This document shows positions 37,619 to 50,147 of a DNA stretch of 64,000 nucleotides, piece by piece. The stretch lies in the NCBI GenBank assembly GCA_026120035.1, contig JALRME010000011.1, forward strand, positions 186,001 to 250,000. The letters run 5' to 3'. Below the pieces are notes generated by a model. The model was not told the DNA's origin, made no database searches, and saw only the letters and a list, made by a program, of their open reading frames with translations. The position numbers and the translations under genes were made by a program. This DNA comes from Coleophoma eucalyptorum. Its lineage: Eukaryota; Ascomycota; Leotiomycetes; Helotiales; Dermateaceae. Each line of letters starts with the position of its first letter. The stretch's first letter is position 1.

Positions 37619-40600
37619 TTAATCACCACCTCCAAGCACATCACGAATGCCCATTAGCTCACTAACAACCAGTTCCTCCAACTTGTTCCGCGCCCCAACT
37701 TCAGAACTGTCGGCTTTCCTCCGGCTCAGATCCTGTTCCCTCTTTCCCATTGGTAAAATGCGCTCGCGAAGTAGGCCGCGAGCACCTAGCCAGATCTCGA
37801 CGTTCTCGAGCACAGACGTAGCATCCCATTCGATGTCTGGTATTTCCGTTACACTCATTCCCGACTCCTTATAGCTGTTCAAAATGAAAAGTATAAGAGC
37901 GGTGGAGTGGACTTCAGACACGACACTAAGAGTTATGTATTTTGGTTGAGGCTTAGCAACAGTACGGGAAGTCTCAGTTGAATCGAATGCTACCGATGAC
38001 TGTTTAAGCAGGTGAGGGAATTGATTCAGGAAAAGCGCTACTTCCGTAGCGATGGATATTCCAACGGCATGTAGGATGTTTAGAAGAAGTGGAAGAATGC
38101 CGCGAACCCAGATGCTATAACACCGCTGTGGTCCAGTACCATCAGCGAAAGGACTAATGTTAGGCCGTCGAAGGTACGTGGTAATGCTGGCATCACTGAT
38201 AAGACCGAGCAATCCCTCAGTAGCAAGGTGCTCGGCCATAGCTGGTATACTTGAAAGCTCAAGCAAGAAGAGGATGCTGAGTTCTCCATAGATAGGGTCA
38301 CCATTAATGGCGAGCTTGTCGGACCATGAGAATAGGTTGGCTGCGACACGTGCCGTATTGTAAGCAGCCATCATCGAAACGATCTGATTATGACAGAGCG
38401 CAACACTAGGGATGCGTAGTGAGGTTTGCAGGATACCAGTAATGAGGGCGATATCTTCGGGAGAGAAGTCATCGGGTTGGTCATGAAGAGCTGCTGCAAG
38501 ATCTCGAAAGCCATTCGCTACCACATTATCGATTATTTCCAAGACAAGTAGGGCTACGTCGTTTGTTTGCTGTTGCCCAATTCGAGATGAATGTTTTGGA
38601 TCAAATTGTTGGGGTTTGGCATCCGCGTGAATTCGCAATGCTAGATAAAGCAATCTCAGTAAAGATCTGTGGTATGTGGCATCACCCGCTGACAGAGTGA
38701 GCCCGAAGCTACGTCCTATGCTACGGATTGCTTCCCAAACAGCAGAGAGGACTCCCTGGCTAAATCGTCCATTCTCGCCATATAATTCTGGAACCGTAGA
38801 ATTCGTTTCTAACAGGCGTTGGAGAAGCACAAGTGCTAGATCAGCTCGTGTTTGGTTCAGCTTTGCAAAGATCTCTTCCGAGAATTGGCTTCTTGCATTA
38901 GAGACCATGCAGTCCTTGATGATTTTGGCCATGATCTTTTGGAGATCTACCTGGTCCTTTACATTGCTACTGAGTTCTGTTGCGAGGAGCTTCCAAGAGT
39001 TGAGGACCGCCTAAAACTGTTAGCCGGTAAATGGTAGAATGTTAGGGATACTTGCGATTTGTGCGTCAACAATAGATAGGTTGACGTTGGCGGTGGCCAG
39101 TTCATTCCCATATCCATCGTCCTTTCTTCCCGTCCAAGCTTCGTCGAAACTTAACATCTTGTTTGCCAGAGAAAGATTATACAAGTAGTCTCGACCGAAC
39201 TGGTGAGACTCCAGCGTCGTCCGCTTGAAGTCCCCAAGAGTGCATCCCGGATATCTGGACTCAAAATTGCGTTTTAGATTGCCGTGCAGTGACGCATTGT
39301 AATCTGGTACAGCTACCGCGAATCTCGTAAAATAAGTCAGATTGGGTAGGAGGTCCTTTGCAGGGGTTGTGTCGCCCATCTGCCTGGAGTGAAATAGATG
39401 CATGGCCAATATCTGCGCAACAAATGCTGCTATTTGGATTGCATAACAGCTGTCAATACGTTTGTCAAGCTGAGAAGCTGGCTGAAGTGGAGGCATAGCC
39501 CCCACAAAATTGCTGATGCCCTTGATAAACGATGCATGCTTCTGAAGGTCGTACATCGTCCAGGGCAGATGGTTTTGTGCAAGTGACACGAATTCGAGCA
39601 TCGCTAATGCCTCTTGCTTAGGTAATTGACTGAGTTTAGAAAGACGCTCCAAGGCATAACTAAGGAGGGACTTATCAGTGCTGGAGGAGTTCGGTTCGGA
39701 AGACTGCTTCTTCATGGCATCTTTAGGTGTTTTGCCTGTGAGAAGATAATTTGCGAACCACTGTTGACGACCGGTTACCACCGTGCATAAGAACTGCCAT
39801 GTCAGAATGACGTTTTGGGTGCGAGGCAGAGGACCGTCGAGATCTGAGAGGGTTTGTAGGAATGTTTTCGAGGTTTCTGGTCCAAGATGACCAAGTAAAG
39901 AAGGTGGTTCGGCAGAACTGCTTGCAGCACTAGCGATCATTGCCTTGAAAAGTGCTACCACGGGAAGCCTGAAGGATTCGTGAGTAGCATACAGACGAGC
40001 AACTACCGGAGAAGATCTGAAGAGAAGGCTTTCCAGGTTTGTAGCGGGTCTCCCCTGCATTACCGCAGTCTGTAGTAAACTCCTAGTGAAGGATAGTACT
40101 GATTGAACTTGCTTCACAGGCGTGTCGCTTGTGGTGGATGAGAATGCTGTCCAAGGAATCTGAAGGCCATCCATATATGATCGTAGAAGAGGCTGGAATC
40201 TCAACGTGCCCGAGAGTGACACGAAAGTATTTAGGATGTGTGAAGCGGCTGGCATCAAAGCTGCCATTGTCCCAGTTCCTGCTTCCGAACAGCCGGATAT
40301 GCTGTGGGTTGAGCACAGGATCGTCTCCAGCGTGGTAGAGATATTTTTGACCAAGGCATGCCGCTCTTCGGCGATTGAAAATTTCCACGTGCAGGAGCTC
40401 TCGAGAACATCGACCATGTAATGCGTACAAGAAAGCAAAACTGTTGACAAGACCTTCTCTGGTACCCCGGTCCCGAGTTCTTCACGTCCGCCAAATCGTC
40501 CAGGAGATTGGGCTCCGCACTTTCTAGCAACAGCATGCGTGACGAAGTCTTCAACGAGAGCATTGAACAGATGTGTGCATGACAGTAGGAGAGTGTACTG

Positions 40601-43267
40601 TCCTGTGATCGATTCCACAGTACCAACGATATTCGAAATCCAGCCGCTGCTACGACCGTTCTCCAACATGCCGCTCCTCGCAACAATTGGCCACACACGA
40701 CCTGGACAGAGCGGCATGATTGCATGTAGGAACTGGACACAGCTGTTCAGCACTTCAAGTGACGCCTCGGAGACGACGGATGACGCCTGCCGTTGAAGCT
40801 CCTCCTCGAATATTCCTGACACCACCGACACAATGTCTCCACTGCGAGTTAACCCAGCACTGGCGGTTTCCAAGACTCTATGGGCTTGTTCTTGAGCCTG
40901 TGGTGTTACCGACGATGCCTTGACAGAAGTCACGATTAAGGTTGAGACTAGCCCAATGATTTCTGCTACGATTTCTCGATCAGCGATAGCACCAGTCGTG
41001 GCATCAACTGAATCTCCAGCTGTCAAGAATGTCTCGAGCAACTTTCCAAAGTATTTCAAACCAGAATATTGGTGCCACCACATAACTATCCTCGGGCGTG
41101 ACTCAGATATAATTCGGCCAAGAGTTCCGTAAGGAATCGTAAAGTCTGAATCTGTACCAGCTAGAACGAGTGAACGACTTGATGAGTTGCGAACAGGAAG
41201 TATTTTCCGCCTTGTACGAACTTCAAATAGATTAATGGTCGTCGTAAGTCGTATGTTATTATTGTTATCTTCTTCCGCAGTTGTTTCGTAATTAGCAAAT
41301 CCTTCAGGTAAAGCAGATGTGAACACAGGTAGTTCCTCCAGGATATCAAGAATTGAAGGAACAGCTTGATGGTAATATGAGCTGGCACAGGCAGCCGTTG
41401 CGTGAACAAGCTTTAAGAACGGAAGACTCTCAAAGGGGTACCTCCTCGCAGCGGATTCTAGTAGTGTTAACCTAAGATCATCTGTGGCAAGGAAAATTGC
41501 AATAGGGTCATCTTGCGGCGCCAGGATGTTGGTATCTTCGGCAACGTCCCAATAGTCTCGACCACCACTGAGAACAGCAAGTGACGCTTCAACAACCTCC
41601 TCTCGATAGCCAATGGAGGTAGTACAGGCAAAGGCAACGAGATCGAGTATAGCCACACGTAATTTGGCGCCAACGACAGCGGGCAGTAAAGCATCTGAGT
41701 TGCTCCCCAGGCGCGTGGCTAAGAGAGAAATGGTTCCAAAGCATCGCAAATCTTCGAATGCCCCTCGGCCAACGCGGTCAAGAGGATCTTCGTCGCTATC
41801 CATAATAGCTTCCATAAACTCAGAGTACATGTCTGGCTGTGGAATAACATGAGCATTGTCGGTGCCGTCTCCTATCTCGTTCGACGGCTGCTGGTCTAGC
41901 GTACGCCTATGTATAGTGGTGAGAATCGCGCACCAGGAGAAGGCAGCAAGTCCGGATGCTTGGTATTGCTCATCAATGGCGTTGAGCAGCAACTTGTGTA
42001 ATTCAAGAAGTGTTTGAGAATTGTACAAATACGGTCTGTCAGTGGCCGGGGAGAGCTCCTCAGCAAGATCCGCGTTGCCTAATATGTCTACAGCAAGACC
42101 AACTTTGAGTATTGCCAGAGATATGAGACACGCCATTATCGAAAGAAGCTGGCCGAGTGCTTGCGAGGATGGATCCATCTGTGTGTGGTTAGTTGAGCGT
42201 CTCTGCAATACCAGCGTGGAAATTACCATGTTGAAGCGCTCAAAATATGAGACATCAGCGAGTAGTTGGAACCATTCCAGAACCACCGCCGAGGTCGTGA
42301 AATACCCCGGTGATAGAATCAGCTGAAGCATGATCTCCATTGTACATTTAGCCTCCATCAGCTGACTTGACATCCATTCGATCTCAAGCTGTTCATCTCC
42401 ACCCGTGTCCTGCAACCACCCACTGCCTTTACTGAGATTTTCAACCATCTCTCGTAGACTCGCAATACATTTGATGAGTCCTTTGTCAATATTTCCAAAC
42501 TTTACAATCAACTCATCTCCTATCCGTTGAATCAAGCTCTGTGTCTCTGGCACCTTCCCTTTGTTGCTGTGCAAGGCAGGCTGGGCATTACATACCGCTG
42601 CTCGCAAAAGAGATTCGGCGCACATTCGCAAGTGTATTCGTTCAGACAGGTATGCGCGCAAGATCCGTCCACGGCGTTCATTTGGTTCGTTGAAAGTTGT
42701 CAATAACTTCCCAGGGTCTACGCCCTCCGAAAACACACCACCGAGATCATGGTCCAAGAATTTGCTGTTCCCAGCGGCATCCTTGACGCTAGTGGTCTCG
42801 TCATATGAAAATGGTCCACGAAGCTGGGTAGAGGCCCGGGTCTGAGATTCTTCAATCACCACCCGCAGTGCGGAAATCTCGTCAATTCCTGCCTCCTTGC
42901 TTAGCCATATAGCATCTTCCTTCACCTGCTTGATCTCAAATCTTCCAGTGGCTGAAGGTGTAACATTGATTGCAGATGTTTTCGTTTCGAATGTAGATTT
43001 CGTTTGGGGAGAGGGCCTAGGAAATGCGTCGAGTGGATTCGCCAGTAGTTGTTGAATTTCAGGTTCAGCCAAGAAAGTCTCTAGATCTGGCTGCTCTAGT
43101 TCTTGCGATTTACCTGCGCTTGCAATAGCATTGAATGCCGTTTCCCATGATCTATAGGCTGTTAGAAGCTTTCATTTAATGCGAAGGCAGACTTGCATCA
43201 ATAGCTGTTCTCCGGCCAGGACCTTGTCTAGTGGAGGCAGATACATGGACTCTGGTAATGGTACCAT
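37619..43267 (-). CDS. NUP188: Nucleoporin Nup188
   Basis: Minus-strand exons 43267-43197, 43151-39056 and 39010-37619 encode 1,852 aa, close to the length of filamentous-fungal Nup188. Recognisable segments include the N-terminal YLPPLDKVLAGEQLLISWE, the FETKTSAI block, EDAIWLSKEAGIDEISALRVV and SERIHLRMCAESLL, then long helical solenoid sequence to the end. Nup188 is a scaffold of the nuclear-pore inner ring. Both introns are 45 nt and both need a GC donor (GCAAGT) with an ordinary AG acceptor. The first joins QLLI to SWETAFNAI, the second joins VDAQI to AVLNSWKLLATEL. GT donors at these sites either miss the frame or delete conserved residues. It is divergent from trpC. Confidence 0.9.
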
Positions 43268-43529
43268 CGCTGACCAGGCGCCTCAAGCCAAAACGTATGG
43301 TATGGCGTTGCTTGGGGCATGAGAAGTGGCCCTGAAATGCTATAGAAGGCGGCTACAACTTTCTGAGGTAAAGTTAACGCGCTTCGCGATCAAAGATCAA
43401 AGCTTCGTCGCTAGCTTGCAGGAACCGACAGGGGTGTTTTTCCGGGGCGGAGCCTTGCACAATACAGTCATAATTTATTGACGCCATTCGTCTTGAAGCT
43501 ATAGACTCTCCCACCTCGAGTACAACAAA
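43268..43529. promoter_or_regulatory. Divergent NUP188 / trpC promoter
   Basis: Only 262 bp separate the two start codons, so both promoters must fit here. The GC-rich CCGGGGCGG near 43442-43450 is the most obvious local element. I see no full TGACTCA site of the general amino-acid-control type, only a TGACT half-site on the minus strand near 43468. Confidence 0.45.
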
Positions 43530-45861
43530 ATGGCTTCTCTCGATCTTATCGACCACTCTCCTCAGCAGCCACAGCCGGCAGCACCCTTGGCCAGCGCAAG
43601 CAATGTTGTGTTAATTGATAACTTTGATTCCTTCTCCTGGAACATCTACCAGTACCTGGTGTTGGAGGGCGCAACAGTCACAGTCTACCGAAATGACGAG
43701 ATCTCTGTAGAAGAACTTGCCGCACTCAATCCTACTCAACTGGTAATCAGCCCAGGTCCAGGACACCCGAAGACTGATTCGGGTGTTAGCAGGGATGCTA
43801 TCAAATACTTCGCAGGCAAGATTCCAGTCTTTGGCGTCTGCATGGGCCAGTGAGTCTTATCGCCCATTTCCGCTTACGTGCGATTGACCCTCCTACAGGC
43901 AGTGTATACTGGACGTATATGGAGGTGATGTGAAATTTGCCGGGGAAATTCTACATGGAAAGACGTCGCCCTTACGGCACGATTCGAAAGGCGTTTATGC
44001 CAGCCTACCTCAGGATCTACCTGTTACCAGATATCATTCCTTAGCTGGTACACATCCGACTCTTCCGGAATGTCTTGAAGTATCCTCCTGGATTGCAGCT
44101 GGGCCTGACGGCGGCAAGGGGGTTATCATGGGTGTCAGACACAAGGAATTCGTGGTTGAGGGAGTTCAATACCATCCCGAGAGTATTCTAACAGCAGAAG
44201 GTCGCGTTATGTTGAAGAACTTCCTAATGATGAGAGGTGGAACCTGGGCAGAGAACGAGAAATACCTGAAGGAGAGTTCAAGCGACGGGAAGAAGGCTAC
44301 GAATGGCAAAAAGAAGGAGAACATCTTGGACAAGATCTTCGCCCACCGGAAGGCCGCGGTCGCCGCACAAAAGGAGATCCCCTCTCAACGTCCTAGCGAC
44401 CTACAAGCAGCTTATGATCTGGACATTGCACCGCCTCTCATATCTTTCGAGAAACGACTTCGAAAGTCCCCATTCCCTCTATCACTTATGGCTGAAATCA
44501 AGCGAGCATCACCCTCGAAAGGCATCATCTCTCTGTCAGCGTGTGCTCCAGCGCAAGCAAGAACATATGCCTTGGCCGGTGCTAGTGTCATCTCGGTGCT
44601 TACCGAGCCGGAATGGTTCAAAGGAAGCATTGATGATCTTCGTGCAGTACGCCAAGCTCTGGAAGGTATGCCAAACCGACCTGCCGTCTTGAGAAAAGAA
44701 TTCATCTTTGAGGAGTATCAAATCCTTGAAGCCAGACTTGCTGGTGCCGATACCGTTCTACTCATTGTGAAGATGCTTGACGAAGCCACCTTGACTCGCT
44801 TGTACCAATATTCCAAGTCTCTCGGCATGGAGCCTCTCGTCGAAGTTAATACTGCAGAGGAAATGACGATCGCTGTCAAGCTTGGTGCTAAGGTCATTGG
44901 TGTCAACAACAGAAATCTGACAAGTTTCGAGGTTGATCTTGACACCACAAGTAGACTCCTCGGTCAAGTCCCGAAGGAGACCATTGTATGCGCCCTTAGT
45001 GGCATTTCAGGTCCCCAGGATGTCAAGGCTTATCAAAGCAACGGTGTCGGAGCAGTACTTGTGGGTGAAGCACTTATGCGTGCAAACGATACTGCTGGCT
45101 TCATCCGAGAATTGCTTGGTGGGGCTACAACTGCAGCAAGCGCCACAAGAAGCAGTTTGCTCGTGAAGATTTGTGGGACGAGGAGCGCTGAAATGGCATC
45201 GGAATCTATCAAAGCAGGGGCCGATCTCATTGGTATGATTCTTGTGCCAGGACGTGGTCGCTATGTGTCTCGAGAAGACGCAATTGCTATCTCGAAGGTG
45301 GTCCATCAAACGCCAGCGATAGGAAAGGCACGTAGCCAAAGTATCAACGATAGCCAGGCTTCTGACTTCTTTGAACGTTCACAATCAGTTATATCGTCTG
45401 GAAGACCACTTCTGGTCGGGGTTTTCCAAAACCAATCTCTTGAAGAGGTCCTACAGCTTCAGAAAGACTATGAGTTAGATATTGTACAGCTGCATGGCGA
45501 TGAGCCTTTAGAGTGGGCAAATATCATCCCTGTGCCTGTCATTCGTAGCTTCAAGCCTGGTCAGCCTGGACTTGCTAAGAGGGGATACCATGCAGCATCT
45601 CTTCTTGATTCTGCTTCCGGAGGATCAGGCCAGAAGTTGGATATGGGAGAGGTGACAGCTGCTCTAAAGAAGGATCAAGGTCTGAGAGTCATGCTTGCCG
45701 GAGGCCTTGACCCTAACAATGTTGCTGCGGCTCTTACGGCCGCTGGGGACGCCGGTGATCGTATCATTGGTGTAGATGTCAGCAGTGGGGTTGAAGAGAA
45801 TGGCGTTCAGAGCGTGGACAAGATCCGGGCTTTCATCAAGGCTGCCAAGAGTGTGCGCTGA
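43530..45861 (+). CDS. trpC: Trifunctional tryptophan biosynthesis protein TrpC
   Basis: Exons 43530-43849 and 43899-45861 (49-nt intron inside the GVCMGQ motif) encode 760 aa, the usual size. Order: glutamine amidotransferase of anthranilate synthase (residues about 25-220; NFDSF oxyanion region, nucleophile Cys104, triad His199 and Glu201), then indole-3-glycerol-phosphate synthase (about 248-508; [35 protein letters not shown]), then phosphoribosylanthranilate isomerase (about 515-760; [35 protein letters not shown]). It supplies ammonia for anthranilate synthase and catalyses the isomerase and indole-ring-closing steps of tryptophan synthesis in the cytosol. All key motifs are intact. Confidence 0.97.
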
Positions 45862-47116
45862 TCTCAGAGAAACTTAGAAGATTACTTGTTGTTTAGTCGT
45901 GCCAATCATCTGTATTCGTGACCAATGAATACGTGGAATTGACTGTGTCTTATTCTTACTAGGCGGACAAACAAACATTGTAGTACATTTCTTCTAATGG
46001 TCTTTCAACAATTGTAAGAGCAGTAAATAGGAAGCCCATATAAGAGAAGATGTTGACCAGAAGATATCAAATTTACAGATATTGCGCCATGTAACTACTT
46101 AGCATAGTGTAATTTGTGTGCGCTAAAATAAGTTAAGCGAGCGACATTGAGTAGTGCCCAGGCGACTTAGAAACTACTCAGCTCACAAATTTTGTACATC
46201 TAAATTGTGAAACTCTAGTCAAAGACATTAGAGGACATTATTTGTACTAGCATTATTATCAGCTTACATAGCATGGAGTTGTAGCCTTAAGAGCTTTGAG
46301 TTTGCGGAATACCACCTTTACAACTTGCGACAACTACAATGGTCAATGTTGCCTCGTTAAAACCACCTTCAAGTTCGTGTAGATTAGTTATTAGAAAATT
46401 ATTATGGGTATATTGATTCATTGTTATTTTGTCATCTAGGAGGGTTTTATTGCTGTTGCTTTAACTGGCTTCTCCGTGGCTATTGTCAAAAACCAATTTG
46501 CCTCATGGGCTATGTATGTCGACATTTCATGACATAAAGCAAGGTTAAATCAGAAAAATCTCTTCTTTCTATAGTTAATTTTAGAAATATTTCACATAGC
46601 TGAATACACGGGTCATTGATGTTTAATACAATCACAGTCAACTTCTGAGCTGAATGTCGTGCATTCCACCCCCCTGGGAACTTCGGGGCATTCTCTTAAG
46701 TTCTTTCATATTACATAGTAGGCACTGAAAACAATGTAATCCTTAACCCAGTATTATGGTATTTCATCTCCTGCAAATTTCTCCATGCTCCACGCTCGAC
46801 CTGTCAAGACGGGCTCCTATTTTGTTCGTCACCTTAGCTTGCCACTGCCTAGGCCACAGGCTTTAATTAAATCACTTTCAATCACAGACTCCCACTCCGT
46901 TCTTGGGATTGCTTACTTTCAATCGCGGGCTTCTAGTTCATTCGTCACTTCAACTTCACCATTCCCTAAACCACGAGTTCCATTATGCTTGTTGATTATT
47001 TCTTGCTCTGAATCACGGACTTTTCTTCCGTCACTCGCCTCACAGAACACCTTCTAATAAGCCTTGAGTATTCAACCATTTATCTAATCATCGATATCCA
47101 TCTCACCTTTATCAAA
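45862..47116. other. Intergenic region with duplicated leader segment
   Basis: About 1.25 kb lies between trpC and the BRCT gene. The first 900 bp are very AT-rich without frames. From about 46780 the composition changes to pyrimidine-rich sequence containing an imperfect tandem duplication. This is probably the leader of the following gene. Confidence 0.45.
46811..47035. repeat. Imperfect tandem duplication of about 115 bp
   Basis: The segment from 46811 (GGGCTCCTATTTTGTTCGTC...) is echoed from 46927 (GGGCTTCTAGTTCATTCGTC...), with a matching order of CCTAGGCCAC/CCTAAACCAC, AATCACAGACT/AATCACGGACT and CTCCGTT/TTCCGTC. Similarity is imperfect by eye, with small gaps. Confidence 0.6.
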
Positions 47117-48378
47117 ATGCGACGAGCCCGAGCTTCCAAGATCGGACGCGGCAAGTCCAAGCAGATATTCGCAGGAAAGAGAATGTCCATTGCGGGGGAC
47201 TTTAGCAAGCTAAAATGGAGCAACGATCAGATGGCCAACTGGATCAAGGGGCACGGAGCAGATTTCACCGCGAAAGTGGGCACAAATACCACACACCTGG
47301 TCTGCACCATCGAAGAGTTTAAGCTAGCTAAGAAGAGTCCGCAAGGTAAGTTTTCAAGAGTTTACTGCTTAGTCAGCCGTCTTGTCTGCAGTGTTAATGA
47401 ATTCTTTTTTATTAGTTGAGGCAGCGTTGAAGCTCGGCAGTAAACAATGCAAGATTGTCGTCGGCGAATGGCTAGAGGATTGTCTGATTATGGGTAGGGG
47501 TCAGAAGGTTAGGCTGCTCAATGAGAAGCCTTACACTCTCAATCGGGTCTTATCGAGAATCAAGAATGCAAAGAAGGAGATGATCTCGCACAAGCAGAGA
47601 TTTGATGACGGGGTAAGGTCATGCAAACAACTCGTCGATAATAGTAGTTATTCTCTCTTTCTGTTCTGTGAGGATTCAATTGACCTTAATATAGACCTCC
47701 ATCATGTCTATTATGACTCCACGGGTTTCGAGTACAAGGTCGTCTTGACACGGATCAGCTTCGACGGAAAGATCCACAAGAACAAGCTGGAGAAGTATAC
47801 TCTTTACGTACATGCAGCACCGTACACTCTGGATCCACAATCAACTAACTGATTTCCAGCTCTACAAGTCCTTTGCCAACCACCCGTATCTCTACATGTG
47901 CGGAGCAATGCTCAGTCGCCCACACCTTCCCAATACCTACTATCGGGAGAACTGCCACCCAAAGTACTTCCACGAAGCATTTGCAGACTTCAAGAAGTTT
48001 TTTGAGAAGAAGACTGGAATTTCCTGGGATGATAGGCTTGAAGGTATGAAGGCCGGAGACGACAAGTTTGTCTGGACCCCCCCTCGGCTTGGAAGACCCG
48101 TCGGGCTGATGCCAGAAGGGTACATCCGCCCTGAGGATCGAGAGGAGAACACGAGTATGACTGAGACTAGCTCTGATGTGAATAACGAAGAGGGGTTGAT
48201 CTATGATACCGATTCTGAGGCTGGAGATTCTGACGATGAGGCTGAAGATTCCGATGATGAAGTTGTTTACATGGGCGAGAAAAGACTCGACCTTTCTAAT
48301 GGCCACGCTTCTTTGGTCAATGTCGCGAGCCACATTTCCTCTGATCGCTCTACAACGCTTTCTAGTAACAGAGTATGA
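47117..48378 (+). CDS. BRCT and WGR domain protein
   Basis: Three exons (47117-47345, 47416-47807, 47860-48378) encode 379 aa. Residues about 15-110 form a BRCT domain (IFAGKRMSIAGDF, GADFTAKVGTNTTHLVCT, IVVGEWLEDCL, where the conserved Trp is present). Residues about 150-260 resemble a WGR domain as found with PARPs (VYYDSTGFEYKVVLTRI, LYKSFANHPYLYMCGAM, YYRENCHPKYFHEAFADFKKFFEKKTGISW). The C-terminus is acidic, with DSDDE repeats. No PARP catalytic domain follows. A nuclear DNA-damage or chromatin role is inferred from the domains. All introns are GT-AG and preserve frame. Confidence 0.82.
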
Positions 48379-48926
48379 TATACTGGAAAGATGGAGTGCC
48401 CAGAGGGAGGCCTTATCGTTCAGACTCTTGGGTTTCTAATCGGACACAACCTCGGTCGCTTATCTGATATCTTTACAGCAACAGTATCTCTTAACTTCAG
48501 AAAGTTTTTAAGGACAGGACAACTTAGCTCAAACATCGCTTTAGTATTCCATATCTACACCTAGAAAACTTATTATACTCTACTATCTTATTCTAGCGTT
48601 GTTTTAAATATGGAATTCGTAGTTTCCATTCGCTTCATCAGTGTCATCTCTGGACCAAACAGGTGATAAAGTAATGCACAGAATATGTTTAACGACCACC
48701 GTTATGTGCAGAATCGGACTAACACAGACGATTCGAGGAGCAAGATTCATACTCAAGAAAAAGGCATATTCTAAAGACGGACAAATCGCTCCACGATGTC
48801 TCCAAAGAGTATATATTCTGGTCAACAGACGCAGAAAGCCACCGTCGCTCAAACTCCGTTGGTATCTAAGTAAACATCCATACCCAAAACGCCAGATACA
48901 GTCTTATACACCCGAATGTCCAGGGA
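48379..48926. other. Convergent 3' flanks, no gene
   Basis: A 548-bp AT-rich interval lies between the stop codons of the BRCT/WGR gene and USE1. A 98-codon plus-strand frame (48641-48937) overlaps the USE1 end and has no domain. Confidence 0.45.
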
Positions 48927-49912
48927 TCAAAATCTGAGCTTTGGGAAGACGAAGACGATCATGATAGCGATAACCATCAGGCCAGCAATCCAAGCATACA
49001 TCATCATCCTACCCAACCAGCCTTTACCCTCGGTCATAGTCCTCAAATATCCCATGCGCTTCTGCGCTGCTTCCATACCACTCTCGTTGCGATCCAGGGT
49101 GGCTGTGGTATTCTGCAAGATCTCCTTTTCATCCTCCAGCGAAGCCGCGAAGCCGTGAGTATGTTCTTTTAGTTGCTTGGCCATCGAGAGCATGGATGCA
49201 GTGATGGCTTCTTGTTCGGTACGATTGTGGGTCAGGAGCGCTTCGGTGGTCGCTGTGGACATGCCTGTATCTTGGGTTTGCGGAGCCTGCGATTGAGGGA
49301 AGCGTGACCTGAGGCCGGACGGTTCTTCTATGGGAACTGGCTCTGCAATCTCGTGTTCAACTTGTGGTATCGGGTCGCCGTTATCGTAGAGCGAATTCGA
49401 CAGTGGTTGGTCGGATTGTGATGCCTGGTCGTCTGTTTCAGATGGTGTATCTTCTCCCAAGAGATCTTCTCCTTCACTTGAGCCATCTTCCTCCTCGATT
49501 TGCGCAGCCTGTTACGATTAGAAATTGCTTCATCCAATATTCAGAGCTCATCCTACCTCATTTAATTCGTCCAATCGCTCTGCAAATCTCTCAATAGCCT
49601 GCCTTTTCTTAAGCAGGTCGGTCTGCGTCTCCTGCTTCCTCGCCTGCACCCTGATGTTCAAAGCATCCTGCTCGCACCGTACGAGCAAATTTCGCGCATA
49701 CTCAACATTCTGCCACCGTGTCAACACTCCTCTATGTGTCCCCTCGCAAATCTTACCTCGGCGACCTTCTCCCGCTCATAGCTTGATCCTCGCAGTAATG
49801 ATTCCGTGTTCGGATCTGGTTTTATGAGTGTGTCGTGCAGTCGAGAGATCATGCGGCTTAGATTTATACTTGTAGGATCTGGAGGTGCAGCTCCTGTCGA
49901 AAGTCTGGCCAT
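48927..49912 (-). CDS. USE1: ER SNARE Use1
   Basis: Minus-strand exons 49912-49757, 49709-49557 and 49508-48927 (introns 47 and 48 nt) encode 296 aa. The N-terminal part is helical. A polar Glu/Ser/Gln linker follows, then the Use1 SNARE motif (about residues 210-265: EQEAITASMLSMAKQLKEHT, ASLEDEKEIL, LDRNESGMEAAQKRM, whose Asp could be the zero-layer residue). It ends with a C-terminal membrane anchor (MMMYAWIAGLMVIAIMIVFVFPKLRF). It is a Qc-SNARE of the ER that acts with the Dsl1/NRZ tether in Golgi-to-ER retrograde transport. The tail-anchored layout and final PKLRF are family-typical. Confidence 0.93.
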
Positions 49913-50147
49913 CTTGTCTTATTCAGAGAGATGCTAGGCAGGGACGTGGAGGGATGACGAGACCATAACTCAGGTAGCTCGGACAAGGCTGCAAGCTGCA
50001 ACCTCGGATTTACCTTGTTCCGGGCACTTATGCATGATGCTCTGGTAGTGCACTACTTTTAGGAGAGGAACCATTTTCTCGTTATATTTCAAGTTTTGCA
50101 ATAGCAGTACATATTATATTGCTTGTCGTGATCATTAGAAATCTGAA

